Origin: JAVJSD01 sp040219575
Lineage (GTDB): Bacteria; Planctomycetota; Planctomycetia; Pirellulales; Pirellulaceae
Direction of reading: 5' to 3'
DNA: 64,000 bases
NCBI GenBank assembly: GCA_040219575.1
Contig: JAVJSD010000076.1
Span: forward strand, 1 to 64,000
Both the position numbers and the translations under genes were made by a program. Within the stretch, counting starts at the first letter, position 1. Each line of letters starts with the position of its first letter. Under the pieces are notes generated by a model. That model was not told where the DNA came from. It saw only the letters and a list, made by a program, of their open reading frames with translations, and made no database searches. Shown one piece after another: positions 51,098 to 60,277 of the stretch.

Positions 51098-52348
51098 CTA
51101 CTCCGCGGCGGAGCGTCGCTTCCCGATGCAGTACACGACGTTGTCGCTACGGCAGAACAGCTGACCTTCGCTGGCCGCCAGCGAGGCGCGGAATATCTCC
51201 TCGTCGCCCGCCCCCACGGCGTTGCGAGCCACGATTTCCAGCGAATCCGCGCCCGGCCGCAGCACGACGACCTCGCCTTCCTCGCTGGGGAGATAGATCA
51301 GGCCCTCGGCGGCGATCGGCGAGGCCGAGTAGTTTCCGCCGATCCGCTCCGTCGCGATCTCCTTGCCCGTGGCGGCCTCGTACAGCGTGCCGATGCCTTT
51401 CATATTCATCACGAACAAGCGGTCGCCGACGACGATCGGCGAGGGCAGGTCGCGGCCCGAACGGCGCGAAACGCGCCACACTTCGCGCGACTCGTTGACC
51501 GTGCCGCTGCCGCCGGGACGAACGGCGATCATGTCGCCGGGGCGGCCGTTGACCGACACGATCAGGTCGCCGTACGGCGCCACCGAGGGCGTACCGCGGC
51601 CCGTGTCGCCGCGGCAGAACCAGAGATCCTTGCCGGTGACGGGATCGTAAGCGTTCACGCCCTCTTCGCCGTTGATGACGAGTTCCTGGCGGTCGCCCGT
51701 CTCGATCAACACGGGCGTGCACCAGCCGCGGAGTTTGGGGCGCGGCGTCGACCAGACCGTCTCGCCGGTTTGCTTGTTGACGCCCAGCAGGAAGGCGTCG
51801 TTCTCGGCGTCGCAGTTTTGAATTACCAGGTCGCCGATGATCACCGGCGAGGCGGCCGTGCCCCAGGGACCGGCGAACGGCCCCAGGTCGCGCGACCAGA
51901 GTCGCTTGCCGTCCATATCGTAGCAGTGCAGTCCGCCGCGTCCGAAAAACGCCACGACACGCTGGCCGTCGGTGGCGCAGGTGGCCGAGGCGTAAGTGTT
52001 CATCTTGTGCAGTCCCTCCGACTCGCCGCTCCACGGCGCTTCGCTTCGCCAGTTGATCTGGCCGTCGTTGCGATCGAGGCAGACGACCTCTCGCTGTGCG
52101 CCGTCGTCGGAGGCGATGGTCAAAAACATCTTGTCGCCCCACAGGACCGGCGAGGATTGGCCGCGGCCGGGCAGCGTGGTCTTCCAGGCGACGTCCTGGG
52201 GACCGAACTCGACCGGCAACGCCGACTCGTCGGTTTGTCCTGTTCCCTGCGGACCGCGAAAACGGGGCCAGTTCGTTTCCGCGCGCGAAGCCGCGGCGAC
52301 GGTGACGACCAACAGCAGCGCGAGGCTCATCGAGCGGCGAACAGGCAT
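51098..52348 (-). CDS. PQQ-propeller (BamB-like) secreted protein (416 aa)
   Basis: Second PQQ-type propeller. Signal peptide MPVRRSMSLALLLVVTVAAA, then NWPRFRGPQGTGQTDESALP, the family entry motif. Blade motifs: DVAWKTTLPGRGQSSPVLWG, DGQINWRSEAPWSGESEGLH, TGETVWSTPRPKLRGWCTPV and TGKDLWFCRGDTGRGTPSVA. Eight blades over about 390 residues are likely. Probably a periplasmic structural or binding protein. Confidence 0.87.
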   Translation of the reverse strand: MPVRRSMSLALLLVVTVAAASRAETNWPRFRGPQGTGQTDESALPVEFGPQDVAWKTTLPGRGQSSPVLWGDKMFLTIASDDGAQREVVCLDRNDGQINWRSEAPWSGESEGLHKMNTYASATCATDGQRVVAFFGRGGLHCYDMDGKRLWSRDLGPFAGPWGTAASPVIIGDLVIQNCDAENDAFLLGVNKQTGETVWSTPRPKLRGWCTPVLIETGDRQELVINGEEGVNAYDPVTGKDLWFCRGDTGRGTPSVAPYGDLIVSVNGRPGDMIAVRPGGSGTVNESREVWRVSRRSGRDLPSPIVVGDRLFVMNMKGIGTLYEAATGKEIATERIGGNYSASPIAAEGLIYLPSEEGEVVVLRPGADSLEIVARNAVGAGDEEIFRASLAASEGQLFCRSDNVVYCIGKRRSAAE

Positions 52349-52565
52349 GCAATCTCTCCTCGACGGTGGGCGAAGTGGGGGTGAGCGGCCGATGTCGGCC
52401 GGCAGGTGGGCGGCATGGCGGCAAACTCTACGGGTTCCGCCTGATGTAGGGTTTCAGTATAGCCATCCGCGGCGCGAACAGGCAACTCTCGTCGAGAACT
52501 CGCCGACACTCCCAAAAAATGCTGGCGATCGTTGTCACGGCTGCCTGGCTTGATAAACTTGGGGC

Positions 52566-52823
52566 ATGAGCTACGAGTTTCCTGCCGATATCCGCGAACG
52601 GCTTCTCGCCCGCATGGAGGGCGGTGTCTACGCAAGCGAGGACGACATCCTGCGCGAGGCGATGGATGCGCTAGACCAAGTCGAGCAGGACAGGCGGACG
52701 CGGTGGGAGGAGCGCAACCGCCTTGCGGAAGAGCAAAGTCGTCAGGGACTCTCGCGGCCGCTGGACGACGACGAAGTGCTGCGACGTTTGCGTGCGCGAC
52801 TGGCCAACGAAGGCATCCTCTAA
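52566..52823 (+). CDS. ParD-like antitoxin (85 aa)
   Basis: Type II antitoxin. The N-terminal ribbon-helix-helix region MSYEFPADIRERLLARMEGG contains YASEDDILREAMDALDQVEQ, the ParD pattern. The charged C-terminal tail (RPLDDDEVLRRLRARLANEG) would wrap the toxin. It is followed by the toxin gene 3 bp later, and the pair probably represses its own promoter. Stand-alone gene symbols are not assigned because subfamilies are numerous. Confidence 0.85.
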   Translation: MSYEFPADIRERLLARMEGGVYASEDDILREAMDALDQVEQDRRTRWEERNRLAEEQSRQGLSRPLDDDEVLRRLRARLANEGIL

Positions 52824-52826
52824 TCG

Positions 52827-53132
52827 ATGTCGCGAATCGTCTGGACGCCTGTCGCCGAATCCGATTTAGACGACATCCTGTTCTATATCGCCATTGTCGA
52901 CCGCAATCCCGCGACAGGTGAACGAATCTATTTCGAAATTCGCGACCGTGTCGTCGAGCAGGTAGAACAGGGGCTGCCAGGGCATGTACATCCAAGTGCT
53001 CCCCAAGGCTGGTCGTATCTACACTACAAGCGTTGGCTCGTATTCTATCGCCCTCACGCAGACGGCATCGAGATCATGCGTGTGATTGATGCGGTGCGCG
53101 ATCTTCCGCGGCATCTTGGGGGTTGGCAGTAG
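52827..53132 (+). CDS. ParE/RelE-family toxin (101 aa)
   Basis: Type II toxin of the RelE/ParE fold. RIVWTPVAESDLDDILFYIA is the family start; GWSYLHYKRWLVFYRPHADG and IEIMRVIDAVRDLPRHL are the core strands and C-terminal helix. With a ParD-type antitoxin, ParE activity (gyrase poisoning) is more likely than mRNA cleavage, but this cannot be settled from sequence. The pair lies between two minus-strand genes, an island of opposite direction. Confidence 0.85.
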   Translation: MSRIVWTPVAESDLDDILFYIAIVDRNPATGERIYFEIRDRVVEQVEQGLPGHVHPSAPQGWSYLHYKRWLVFYRPHADGIEIMRVIDAVRDLPRHLGGWQ

Positions 53133-53161
53133 CCTCGATAAGAGCAAGAGTCGCAAGCGAG

Positions 53162-55237
53162 CTAGCGTCGGCCGCGGACGGCTTTTGCCGTTTCAACCTG
53201 CTCGAATCGCTTTTCGGCGCGCAGGGCGTGCGTCTTCACGAGTTGCTCGACGTCCTCTTCGAGCAGGTAGCCCTGCTCGACCAGCGTGCGGCAGGTCTTC
53301 GTCAGCGCCTGCTGGTAGGCTTCATGATTCCCGTAGCGGTTTTCCAACGAAGGCCGCGGATCGTGCGAACCCGATCGTTCGTCTTCCGTCGCCGGCAGCA
53401 GGAGGTACGAACCGTTGAGTCCGACCAGGTCGTTCTCGGCCCCCGCCTCGCGATTGCGGACGCTCCAGCCGGTGTAGGAGGCGATCGGCACGGCGACCTC
53501 CACCGGCAGCAGGCAGTCGAGTTCGTTGCCGTCTTCGCCGCAGCGTGGGACGAGGACGCGATAATCGCCCCGAGCGCGCGGCGGCAAGCGATCGATGATT
53601 CCCTCCGTCGGCCAACGCTTGCCGAAGTCGAGCCACGAGGGCTGCTGAATCACGTCCGGATAGCGCGCGTCGGGAATCGGCGGAAAGCCGGTGCTCGCCT
53701 GCGACCAGTCGACCAATGTGCCGGCCTTGATCGTCGGGTAGCGACTCGCCGGCGGCGCCGCATCTTCCCGACACCAGCGATCGAGCGCCGTCAGCAGCGC
53801 CCGCAACAGCGGCCGGTAGTCGGCCGGGTTGGCCGGCGATTGGCCGAGGCCGCTAACCGGCGGATAGGAAGCGGGACCGTGCTGGCAGCCGCCGAAGGCG
53901 TACAGGCGCACGTTTTCCGGCAATTCGACATCCTTCTCCCCCAGCGGGTCGGTATGCACGAGCGAACCGCTGCGCGACCAGTACTCGGTCGACGTTTGCG
54001 TGTGCATGATTTTGGGAGTCACGTCGGCGGAGTCGGCGCGCCGCAGGATCCCGTCGGTCGTCTTCGAGTGCGGATCCTCCATTGCACCGTAGGTAAACGG
54101 GAAGCGATCCGTCGGCCAGTCGTGTTTTTCCCGCTGGGTGACGAACGCCGTCGGCTGCGCGAAGCGGTGGTTGAAGGAACCGAGTCCGCCTCCCGCAACG
54201 TGCGGGATCAGACCATCGAAGACCCTCGCGCCCTGTTCGCTTTCGTTGAAGCCGAAGTAAAGGAACTCACGCAGGAAGCGGCCGCTTTGCGAGACGCCGA
54301 AGCCGTACGCGTGGTGAAGGGCCGACTCGCCCTCGGTCGGAAACGGATGGTCCTTTCCCGCGCCGCTCTTGAGCGACACGACAAGATCGCGGACCGACGC
54401 CAGGCAGACCCCGTGCACCAGCGGGTCCCGCGCCTCGTAGATCAGTTCGTAGAGATAGCCGGGACGAAATCCAGCGGGTAGCTCCACCTGCACTTCAGGC
54501 AACTGGTTGGGCATCTCGTCGTCGGGCTCGCCGACGTGAATCTCGAATTGGTCACGGGGAATCGGCACGCGGCGGTCGCCGGGACGCAGCCGCCAGGTGA
54601 GCGTCGCCGATTTCAGGCCGGCGGCGGTGGGACGATACGCGCCGTGCCCGTCGCCGCTGACGTTCATCCGCGTCTCGGGCCGATTGGGGGCGATCTCGAA
54701 GCGGACCATGCCCGTGATCGGCCGGTCGCCGTCGCGGGCCGCCGGCGCGGAAAGCCGCAGTCGGGCGTTGCCGGGCAGCAGTTCGCCGATCCACCCGCTC
54801 CACACGACCGTGTAGCCCTGCCGCATCAGGAATCCGTTGCCGGCCGACTTGGGATTGTTGCCGCCGGGCGAATCGTTGAAGAACCGCAGCGCTAACTTGT
54901 TGCCGCGGTTGTTCACGTCGTAGAGCACCGCGCCGTTTCCACGGGACAGATCCTTGGGGGCCAGCAGGAAGATATCGGACGAAAAATGGACACGCCCATC
55001 TTCGCCGCGGGGCGCCAAGTCGAGGTCGACGATGGTTTGGTTTTGCGCCCGTCGGGGATCAATGGCGAAGTGCGCGCGACCCGAGATGATCTCGTAGGGA
55101 CCAACGTCGCCAAAGGACTCCCCCTCGGCGAACGGCCGCCGGTCGGTGATTTCATAGCGAACGAGCTCACCATGAACGAGCGACGTCAGCAGCAAACAGA
55201 GTGCGGCGGCGCAAGACAAGGAGACGGTTGATTGCAT
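53162..55237 (-). CDS. Large secreted alpha/beta-hydrolase-domain protein (691 aa)
   Basis: Member of the long alpha/beta-hydrolase group seen in planctomycetes, exported through MQSTVSLSCAAALCLLLTSL. The N-terminal beta-rich region has YEITDRRPFAEGESFGDVGP and YTVVWSGWIGELLPGNARLR. The hydrolase part has the nucleophile elbow AYGFGVSQSGRFLREFLYFG (G-x-S-x-S-G) at about 330. A C-terminal coiled region (QALTKTCRTLVEQGYLLEED) ends it. ATG 55237 is chosen because the signal peptide starts there. Probably an esterase; substrate unknown. Confidence 0.82.
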   Translation of the reverse strand: MQSTVSLSCAAALCLLLTSLVHGELVRYEITDRRPFAEGESFGDVGPYEIISGRAHFAIDPRRAQNQTIVDLDLAPRGEDGRVHFSSDIFLLAPKDLSRGNGAVLYDVNNRGNKLALRFFNDSPGGNNPKSAGNGFLMRQGYTVVWSGWIGELLPGNARLRLSAPAARDGDRPITGMVRFEIAPNRPETRMNVSGDGHGAYRPTAAGLKSATLTWRLRPGDRRVPIPRDQFEIHVGEPDDEMPNQLPEVQVELPAGFRPGYLYELIYEARDPLVHGVCLASVRDLVVSLKSGAGKDHPFPTEGESALHHAYGFGVSQSGRFLREFLYFGFNESEQGARVFDGLIPHVAGGGLGSFNHRFAQPTAFVTQREKHDWPTDRFPFTYGAMEDPHSKTTDGILRRADSADVTPKIMHTQTSTEYWSRSGSLVHTDPLGEKDVELPENVRLYAFGGCQHGPASYPPVSGLGQSPANPADYRPLLRALLTALDRWCREDAAPPASRYPTIKAGTLVDWSQASTGFPPIPDARYPDVIQQPSWLDFGKRWPTEGIIDRLPPRARGDYRVLVPRCGEDGNELDCLLPVEVAVPIASYTGWSVRNREAGAENDLVGLNGSYLLLPATEDERSGSHDPRPSLENRYGNHEAYQQALTKTCRTLVEQGYLLEEDVEQLVKTHALRAEKRFEQVETAKAVRGRR

Positions 55238-55315
55238 GGGACTCGGGTTTCCAATTTCTGTGTGCGACGGACGACCAGCTTGGTGCATTCGAAACGAGGC
55301 TTGTCGGGATGCGTA

Positions 55316-55449
55316 CTAGGCTCTGTCTGGAAGCTTCGTAGTGGAAGTCGTGAGACTTCCGACGGCATTTAAAGAGCAGAACTCTCACGAGTTCTCACGA
55401 GTTCCGCTGCCAGTCGATTTTCCACGTCGGCGTTACCAGGCAGAGCCTA
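55316..55449. repeat. Two-hairpin repeat with outer CTAGGCT/AGAGCCTA ends
   Basis: CTAGGCTCTGTCTGGAA opens the element; GTGGAAGTCGTGAGACTTCC and GAACTCTCACGAGTTC are the hairpins; GGCAGAGCCTAA closes it. It lies upstream of the hydrolase gene. The region 55,238-56,063 has no gene. Confidence 0.8.
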
Positions 55450-55600
55450 ATACTACAGCGCCCATCCCGAATTATTCATCACGACTTTGCCACGTTTGAC
55501 GGAATGCGAGACAATTGCAGGCGTTGGCCCTCGCTGCGACCGCGTGACAATCAGCCGCATTGGAGCCCGGATCCGGCAAGGCCGACGGCAGCGAAGGGAA

Positions 55601-55765
55601 GTAGCATGGCCGCCCCCGGCCGTGAATCGGCAGTCCAGCGATTGGAGCGCCGGCGGCTCGGCCAGATCCGCACTTCGGGAAACGTCGCCATCGGTCACGC
55701 GGGCTTTCGGGAAGTAAGGGCCGCGGCGTGGAGCGCGCATTCACGGCCGAGGGCGGCCATGCTAC
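55601..55765. repeat. Dispersed repeat, GTAGCATGGCCGCC type, copy 2
   Basis: The left end GTAGCATGGCCGCCCCCGGC continues to 55,627. The right end is its inverse, ATTCACGGCCGAGGG through CCATGCTAC at 55,739-55,765. The arms are 27 bp with one mismatch, around a 111-bp centre. Confidence 0.75.
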
Positions 55766-55889
55766 CGAATCGCACTCCGAGCGAACGCCCAGCGGCCAAC
55801 GAACAATCCGGGCTAGTGTTCCGTCAGGCCTTGATTTCTGCGCGGGCGACCTCGTGAGAATTCGGGGATTCGGGACAACGACGGAACTT

Positions 55890-56045
55890 CCAGAAGTCTC
55901 ACGACTTCTGCTACGCCAATTGCTACGTTTGACTCAGCACCAGGCTCTGGTTGAAAACACCGAATGGCTGGGAGTCTCGGTAGCGGAACTCGCCAGAGTT
56001 CCGAGAGTCGGGCCGGAGGTGCGGAAGTCTGGCGACTTCCGCTAC
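55890..56045. repeat. Two-hairpin repeats downstream of trpE, two adjacent units
   Basis: A single hairpin AGAAGTCTCACGACTTCTGC at about 55,892-55,911. A full two-hairpin unit follows: GTAGCGGAACTCGCCAGAG from 55,980 and GGAAGTCTGGCGACTTCC to GCTAC at 56,045. Loop bases are changed together with stem context, as expected from compensating change. Confidence 0.75.
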
Positions 56046-56063
56046 AGGCTCCGGAAAGCAACT

Positions 56064-57572
56064 TCAACTCGTTGGCAACGACTGGCTCGTGCGGCGCTCG
56101 GTGATCTCGATCGCCTTGAGCAGGCCGCGGGCCTTGTTGAGCGTTTCTTGGTATTCGAGCGTGGGATTGCTGTCAGCGACGATCCCGGCGCCGGCTTGGA
56201 CATACGCCTTGCCATCCTGGACGACGATCGTGCGCAGGGCGATGCAGGTATCCATGTTGCCGCCGTAGTCGAAGTAGCCGACGGCGCCGGCGTACGGTCC
56301 GCGACGGTGTCGCTCCAACTCGTCGATGATCTCCATGGCCCGGACTTTCGGCGCGCCGCTGACGGTGCCGGCGGGGAGGCAGGCCTGCAGGGCGTCGAAG
56401 GCGTCCTTCCCCGCGGCAAGTTCGCCGGTGACATTCGACGTGATGTGCATCACGTGGCTGTAGCGTTCGATGACCATCACGTCGGAGAGTTCGACCGTGC
56501 CGTACCGCGCCACGCGCCCCACGTCGTTGCGGCCCAGGTCGACCAGCATCACGTGTTCGGCCCGCTCCTTGGGGTCGGCCAGCAGTTCCTCGCCGAGCGC
56601 CCGATCTTCGTCTTCCGTTTTTCCGCGCGGTCGGGTTCCCGCCAGCGGCCGCACGGTCACCTTGCCGTCCAGAACACGGCACATGATCTCCGGCGAACTG
56701 CCGACCAGCGTGGTTTCGGACGTGCGAAGGAAGAACATGAACGGACTGGGATTCACCACGCGCAACGTGCGATAGACCTCGAACGGGTCAGCGTGCAGGT
56801 CGACCTCCAATCGCTGGCTGATCACCACCTGAAAGATGTCGCCGGCGCGAATGTACTCGACGCAGCGTCGGACGGCGTCTTCGAAGTCGGCCTGCTCGAA
56901 GTTCGAGCGAAACGGCAGCGTCAATTCGCCGGCGACGTCGATGTCGGCGCACTGGAGTGTTTCGTGGGGGGCGGCGAGACGGTCGACCAACTCGTCGACT
57001 CGGCGACAGGCGTCTTCGTACGCCGATTTCGCATCGGGAAACGCGTCGATGCGGGCCAGCGCGACCGCCGTCATCGTCTTGGTGACGTTGTCAAACACGA
57101 CCATCCGGTCGTAGAAGGCGAACGACAGATCCGGCAGGCCGCGATCGTCGGCCGGGGCGTTGGGTAGATGCTCCTGGTAGCGGACGATGTCGTAGCCGGC
57201 ATAGCCGACGGCGCCTCCGGTGAACGGCGGCAGGCCGGGGACGCGGGCTTCTTTGAGCCCCCCCAACCGGCGGCGAAGCTCTTCCAGTGGAGCGTCGCTC
57301 GTGAATTGTTCGCGCTCCTGGGCCGTTTCCACGGTGACGGTGTTTCCGCGGGCCGAGAGCGTGAGAAACGGATCGACGGCCAGAAAACTGTAGCGGCCGA
57401 CTTTCTCGCCGCCGATGACGCTTTCGAACAGGCAGGCGCTGCCGCCGTCGTCGAGGCGATGGAAGGCGGAAACCGGCGTCAGCGCGTCGCTCACCAGTCG
57501 GCGATACACGGGAACCAGCTGATGTCCCTGGGCAAGCTGTTGAAACAAGTCGTAATCGGGAACGTGAGACAT
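56064..57572 (-). CDS. trpE: Anthranilate synthase component I (502 aa)
   Basis: Converts chorismate to anthranilate in tryptophan synthesis. ATG 57572 (MSHVPDYDLFQQLAQGHQLV) is preferred over an upstream start. The N-terminal domain has DGGSACLFESVIGGEKVGRY, typical of the Trp feedback region. The chorismate-binding domain has FMFFLRTSETTLVGSSPEIM, VRPLAGTRPRGKTEDEDRAL, LVDLGRNDVGRVARYGTVEL and LPAGTVSGAPKVRAMEIIDE. Length is normal. TrpG and other trp genes are not nearby. TrpE is assigned over PabB by the N-terminal motif and GRNDVGRV context. Confidence 0.92.
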   Translation of the reverse strand: MSHVPDYDLFQQLAQGHQLVPVYRRLVSDALTPVSAFHRLDDGGSACLFESVIGGEKVGRYSFLAVDPFLTLSARGNTVTVETAQEREQFTSDAPLEELRRRLGGLKEARVPGLPPFTGGAVGYAGYDIVRYQEHLPNAPADDRGLPDLSFAFYDRMVVFDNVTKTMTAVALARIDAFPDAKSAYEDACRRVDELVDRLAAPHETLQCADIDVAGELTLPFRSNFEQADFEDAVRRCVEYIRAGDIFQVVISQRLEVDLHADPFEVYRTLRVVNPSPFMFFLRTSETTLVGSSPEIMCRVLDGKVTVRPLAGTRPRGKTEDEDRALGEELLADPKERAEHVMLVDLGRNDVGRVARYGTVELSDVMVIERYSHVMHITSNVTGELAAGKDAFDALQACLPAGTVSGAPKVRAMEIIDELERHRRGPYAGAVGYFDYGGNMDTCIALRTIVVQDGKAYVQAGAGIVADSNPTLEYQETLNKARGLLKAIEITERRTSQSLPTS

Positions 57573-57817
57573 CGTCGCTGGCTTGGTTCTGCGGAGCGTG
57601 GCGGCGGCGTTGCGAAGAGGCGAAGTGAGCGGCGGGGTGTCGACCAATCAAACTGTCAAGAAAGCAAGGCGGCCGGTTCGCGCGCGGGAGTGTCGCGGCC
57701 GCCCTTTCGCACGATATTCACCGCGGTATTCGCCGCTCGATCAAGGGTAACAGCGGCTTCATCGCGCAACAATGGGCGTCGCCTGCGCGGTCGTCGCCGT
57801 CGCTAAATCCCCTAATC

Positions 57818-57845
57818 TTGACACTGTATTAGCGCCTGTTAGAAT
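57818..57845 (+). promoter_or_regulatory. Sigma-70-like promoter for mcsA-mcsB
   Basis: TTGACA (57,818-57,823) and TAGAAT (57,840-57,845) with 16 bp between, about 115 bp before the mcsA start. Confidence 0.5.
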
Positions 57846-57959
57846 CCAAGCAGAATCTTAACTCTTGGCATCGCATGAGGTTGCACCAATCAATTCCCGT
57901 CGTGCCACCTCTTGATTTCGGTCTCTCCGGTCTCGCCGCCGGGGGATTCTCGAGGCGAT

Positions 57960-58469
57960 ATGAAGTGTCAACACTGTGAAAAGCCCGCCACCTTCCACAT
58001 CACCGAGCGCATCGGAGAGAGTGAGGAGTGGCAGGAACTGCACCTCTGCGAGGACCATGCCCGGCAGTACCTCTCGCCGAGCAATTCGCCTCCGGCGCCG
58101 ACCGTCGTGGGTTCGCTCGCGCAGCAGTTGAAAGTCGGACAAACCGCCGAGGAGCTCGCCCGGCTCGACCAGCGCGCGTGTCCCTTTTGCGGGATCACGT
58201 TTTACGAGTTCCGCCACCAGGGCCGGCTGGGCTGCCCGCACGACTACGTCTGCTTCGAAGAGGAACTGGAGCCGTTGATCGTCAGCATTCACGGCGAGAC
58301 GCAACATACGGGCAAGCATCCGAAGCACGGCGCCGGCGCGGCGGACCGCCAAACGGAGTTGATCCGGCTGCGGCGTGAGATGAAAGAGGCCATCGAGCGC
58401 GAGAAGTACGAACGTGCTTCGGAACTGCGCGACGAAATACGCCGCATCGAGCAGGAAGGCAAACCGTGA
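57960..58469 (+). CDS. mcsA: McsA-like zinc-finger/UVR protein (169 aa)
   Basis: Activator of the arginine kinase McsB. ATG 57960 opens MKCQHCEKPATFHITERIGE. Metal ligands: CQHC, LCEDH, ACPFC and CPHDYVC, two treble-clef-like zinc sites. The C-terminal UVR motif (about 130-165) is LIRLRREMKEAIEREKYERA. It overlaps mcsB by 4 bp (GTGA), so the two are translated together. In Firmicutes the pair sits with ctsR and clpC; those genes are absent here. Length matches McsA (about 170-185). Confidence 0.9.
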   Translation: MKCQHCEKPATFHITERIGESEEWQELHLCEDHARQYLSPSNSPPAPTVVGSLAQQLKVGQTAEELARLDQRACPFCGITFYEFRHQGRLGCPHDYVCFEEELEPLIVSIHGETQHTGKHPKHGAGAADRQTELIRLRREMKEAIEREKYERASELRDEIRRIEQEGKP

Positions 58470-59569
58470 AACTGGAAGACCTGGCAGGTCGGTGCGGTGA
58501 ATGGCTGCGCGGCAGTGGTCCGGAGTCGGACATCGTCGTCAGCAGTCGCATTCGGCTGGCGCGCAATCTGGCCGACTTTCCCTTCATCCGCAAATGCACC
58601 GATCAAGATCGGGCGGCGGTGGCCAACACGCTGCGCGAGCGCGTGTTGCAGTTGGAGGGTCTGGCCGGCGACGAGAACGGCGGCGCCGGCGGCATCCTGT
58701 ACGTCGACGTCAGCGGCTTGGAGGCGGTCGACCGGCAGTTCCTCGTCGAGCGTCAGCTGATCAGCCGCGAACTCGCCGAATCGTCCGGCGCGCGGGGCGT
58801 GGCGATCGATCCGCAGGAAAAATTCAGCCTGATGATCAACGAGGAAGACCACCTTCGCATGCAGGTGATGCACAGCGGGCTCGACCTCGAAACCGCCTGG
58901 CAGCGGATCAACCAGATCGACGATCTGATCGAGAGCAAGGTCACCTACGCCTATCACCAGCGTCTCGGTTATCTGACCGCCTGCCCGACGAACGTCGGCA
59001 CGGGCATGCGCGTCTCGGTGATGCTGCACCTGCCGGCGCTGGTCATCACCAAGCAGATCGACAAGGTCTTCCGCAGCCTGCAGAAGATCAGCCTCGCCGT
59101 GCGGGGACTGTACGGCGAGGGCTCGCAGGCGATGGGGCACTTCTATCAGATCAGCAATCAAATCACGCTGGGCCGCAGCGAAGCCGAACTGATCGAACAG
59201 GTGGCCGACGTGGTGCCCGCCATCATCGGCTACGAACGCAAGGCCCGCGACTTTCTCGTGCGCGAAGGCCACCGCGACCTGCACGACCGCGTGAGCCGGG
59301 CCTACGGCATCCTCTGCACCGCCAAGACCATCAGCAGCCAGGAGACGATGGACTTGCTCAGCAGCGTGCGAATGGGCATCAATCTCGGCCTGATCAGCGA
59401 CCTGGAGATTCCCACCGTCAACAAGCTGTTCATCCACACCCAGCCGGCCCACCTGCAGAAGCTGCGCGGCATTCCGTTGGACACCGCCGACCGCAACATC
59501 GAACGGGCCCACTATCTCCAGCGCCACCTCCGCATGCGCAACCAGCAAGACGGCGCCGAGGCGAACTGA
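58466..59569 (+). CDS. mcsB: Protein arginine kinase McsB (367 aa)
   Basis: Phosphorylates arginine residues, marking proteins for ClpCP or regulating repressors in Firmicutes. GTG start at 58466. Guanido-kinase parts: DIVVSSRIRLARNLADFPFI, EKFSLMINEEDHLRMQVMHS, LGYLTACPTNVGTGMRVSVM and YGEGSQAMGHFYQISNQITL. The C-terminal allosteric region reads RNIERAHYLQRHL where Firmicute McsB has an RDxxRA motif, so the Asp is replaced by Asn. Length equals Bacillus McsB. Substrates here are unknown. Confidence 0.92.
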   Translation: MKLEDLAGRCGEWLRGSGPESDIVVSSRIRLARNLADFPFIRKCTDQDRAAVANTLRERVLQLEGLAGDENGGAGGILYVDVSGLEAVDRQFLVERQLISRELAESSGARGVAIDPQEKFSLMINEEDHLRMQVMHSGLDLETAWQRINQIDDLIESKVTYAYHQRLGYLTACPTNVGTGMRVSVMLHLPALVITKQIDKVFRSLQKISLAVRGLYGEGSQAMGHFYQISNQITLGRSEAELIEQVADVVPAIIGYERKARDFLVREGHRDLHDRVSRAYGILCTAKTISSQETMDLLSSVRMGINLGLISDLEIPTVNKLFIHTQPAHLQKLRGIPLDTADRNIERAHYLQRHLRMRNQQDGAEAN

Positions 59570-59640
59570 TTCAGCGTTCACTCGCATGGGTGCCATGCTC
59601 TCACGCCGAAGGCGGGTGAGCATGCGGAGCGTCTTGCATG

Positions 59641-60213
59641 TCAACCCTTGGAGGAGCGGGGCAACATACTCGTCTCGATTTCGAGCGAATCGCACTCGAC
59701 GCCGGCGTAAAACGGAGCACTCGACCACTTCCAGTCTTCTGGCCGTTCACAAAGCCCTCTTCGAACCGGATTGGCGTGGATGTAGTCGATTTCAAGCCAA
59801 ACTGTTCTGGGTTCCGTGATGTTTCGATCGTACCCTCCCCCTCGTTGCCAGAAACGATAGTGTTCGTCTCCATTCGGCTGTCGATCAAGCAGTTTCGGTA
59901 GAAACGACGGGGCGTGTTTCTTTACAAAGGGAATTGCCGTTCTAGCAACCGATGTTTTCACCGATTGCAGCAGTGAACTGATGCGATAGTTTCGCTCCGT
60001 CGGAAAGACCAATAGGTGCACGTGCTCGGGCATGATCACATACGCCCAGAGGTGATACCGTTGCTTGAGGCACGCCTTGGCGATTGCAGCGGCAAGCCAA
60101 CGTCGCGAACGGTCTCGCGACAGGAAGGGCTGACGCCGAAAACAGGAAAAGGTCAACGAATGGGCGTGGCCGACGTCGTTGAATCGCCGGCACGACTTAT
60201 GGTGGCGTTTCAC
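59641..60213 (-). CDS. REP-associated tyrosine transposase, RAYT (190 aa)
   Basis: Y1-type HUH transposase of the RAYT/IS200-like group, which cuts single-stranded palindromes. The HUH motif is YVIMPEHVHLLVFPTERNYR and the tail signature is WLEIDYIHANPVRRGLCERP. The start is GHAHSLTFSCFRRQPFLSRD. The GTG at 60213 is chosen because AGGGGG lies 9 bp upstream and the longer frame runs into repeat sequence. The likely catalytic Tyr is in the HVHLL-distal helix region (YRFWQRGGGYDRNI contains candidates), not certain. Family length of about 170-200 is met. Confidence 0.88.
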   Translation of the reverse strand: MKRHHKSCRRFNDVGHAHSLTFSCFRRQPFLSRDRSRRWLAAAIAKACLKQRYHLWAYVIMPEHVHLLVFPTERNYRISSLLQSVKTSVARTAIPFVKKHAPSFLPKLLDRQPNGDEHYRFWQRGGGYDRNITEPRTVWLEIDYIHANPVRRGLCERPEDWKWSSAPFYAGVECDSLEIETSMLPRSSKG

Positions 60214-60277
60214 TTCGTAGTGCCCCCTACGGACGAAATGATCTCTGACCGGTGGGGCTTTGCCGACTCGCCTGGAA

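Noticed and set aside
52566..53132. ParD/ParE pair as part of a larger new defence system
   Set aside because: Flanking genes are ordinary secreted proteins and no other defence-type genes are near; it is an ordinary type II pair.
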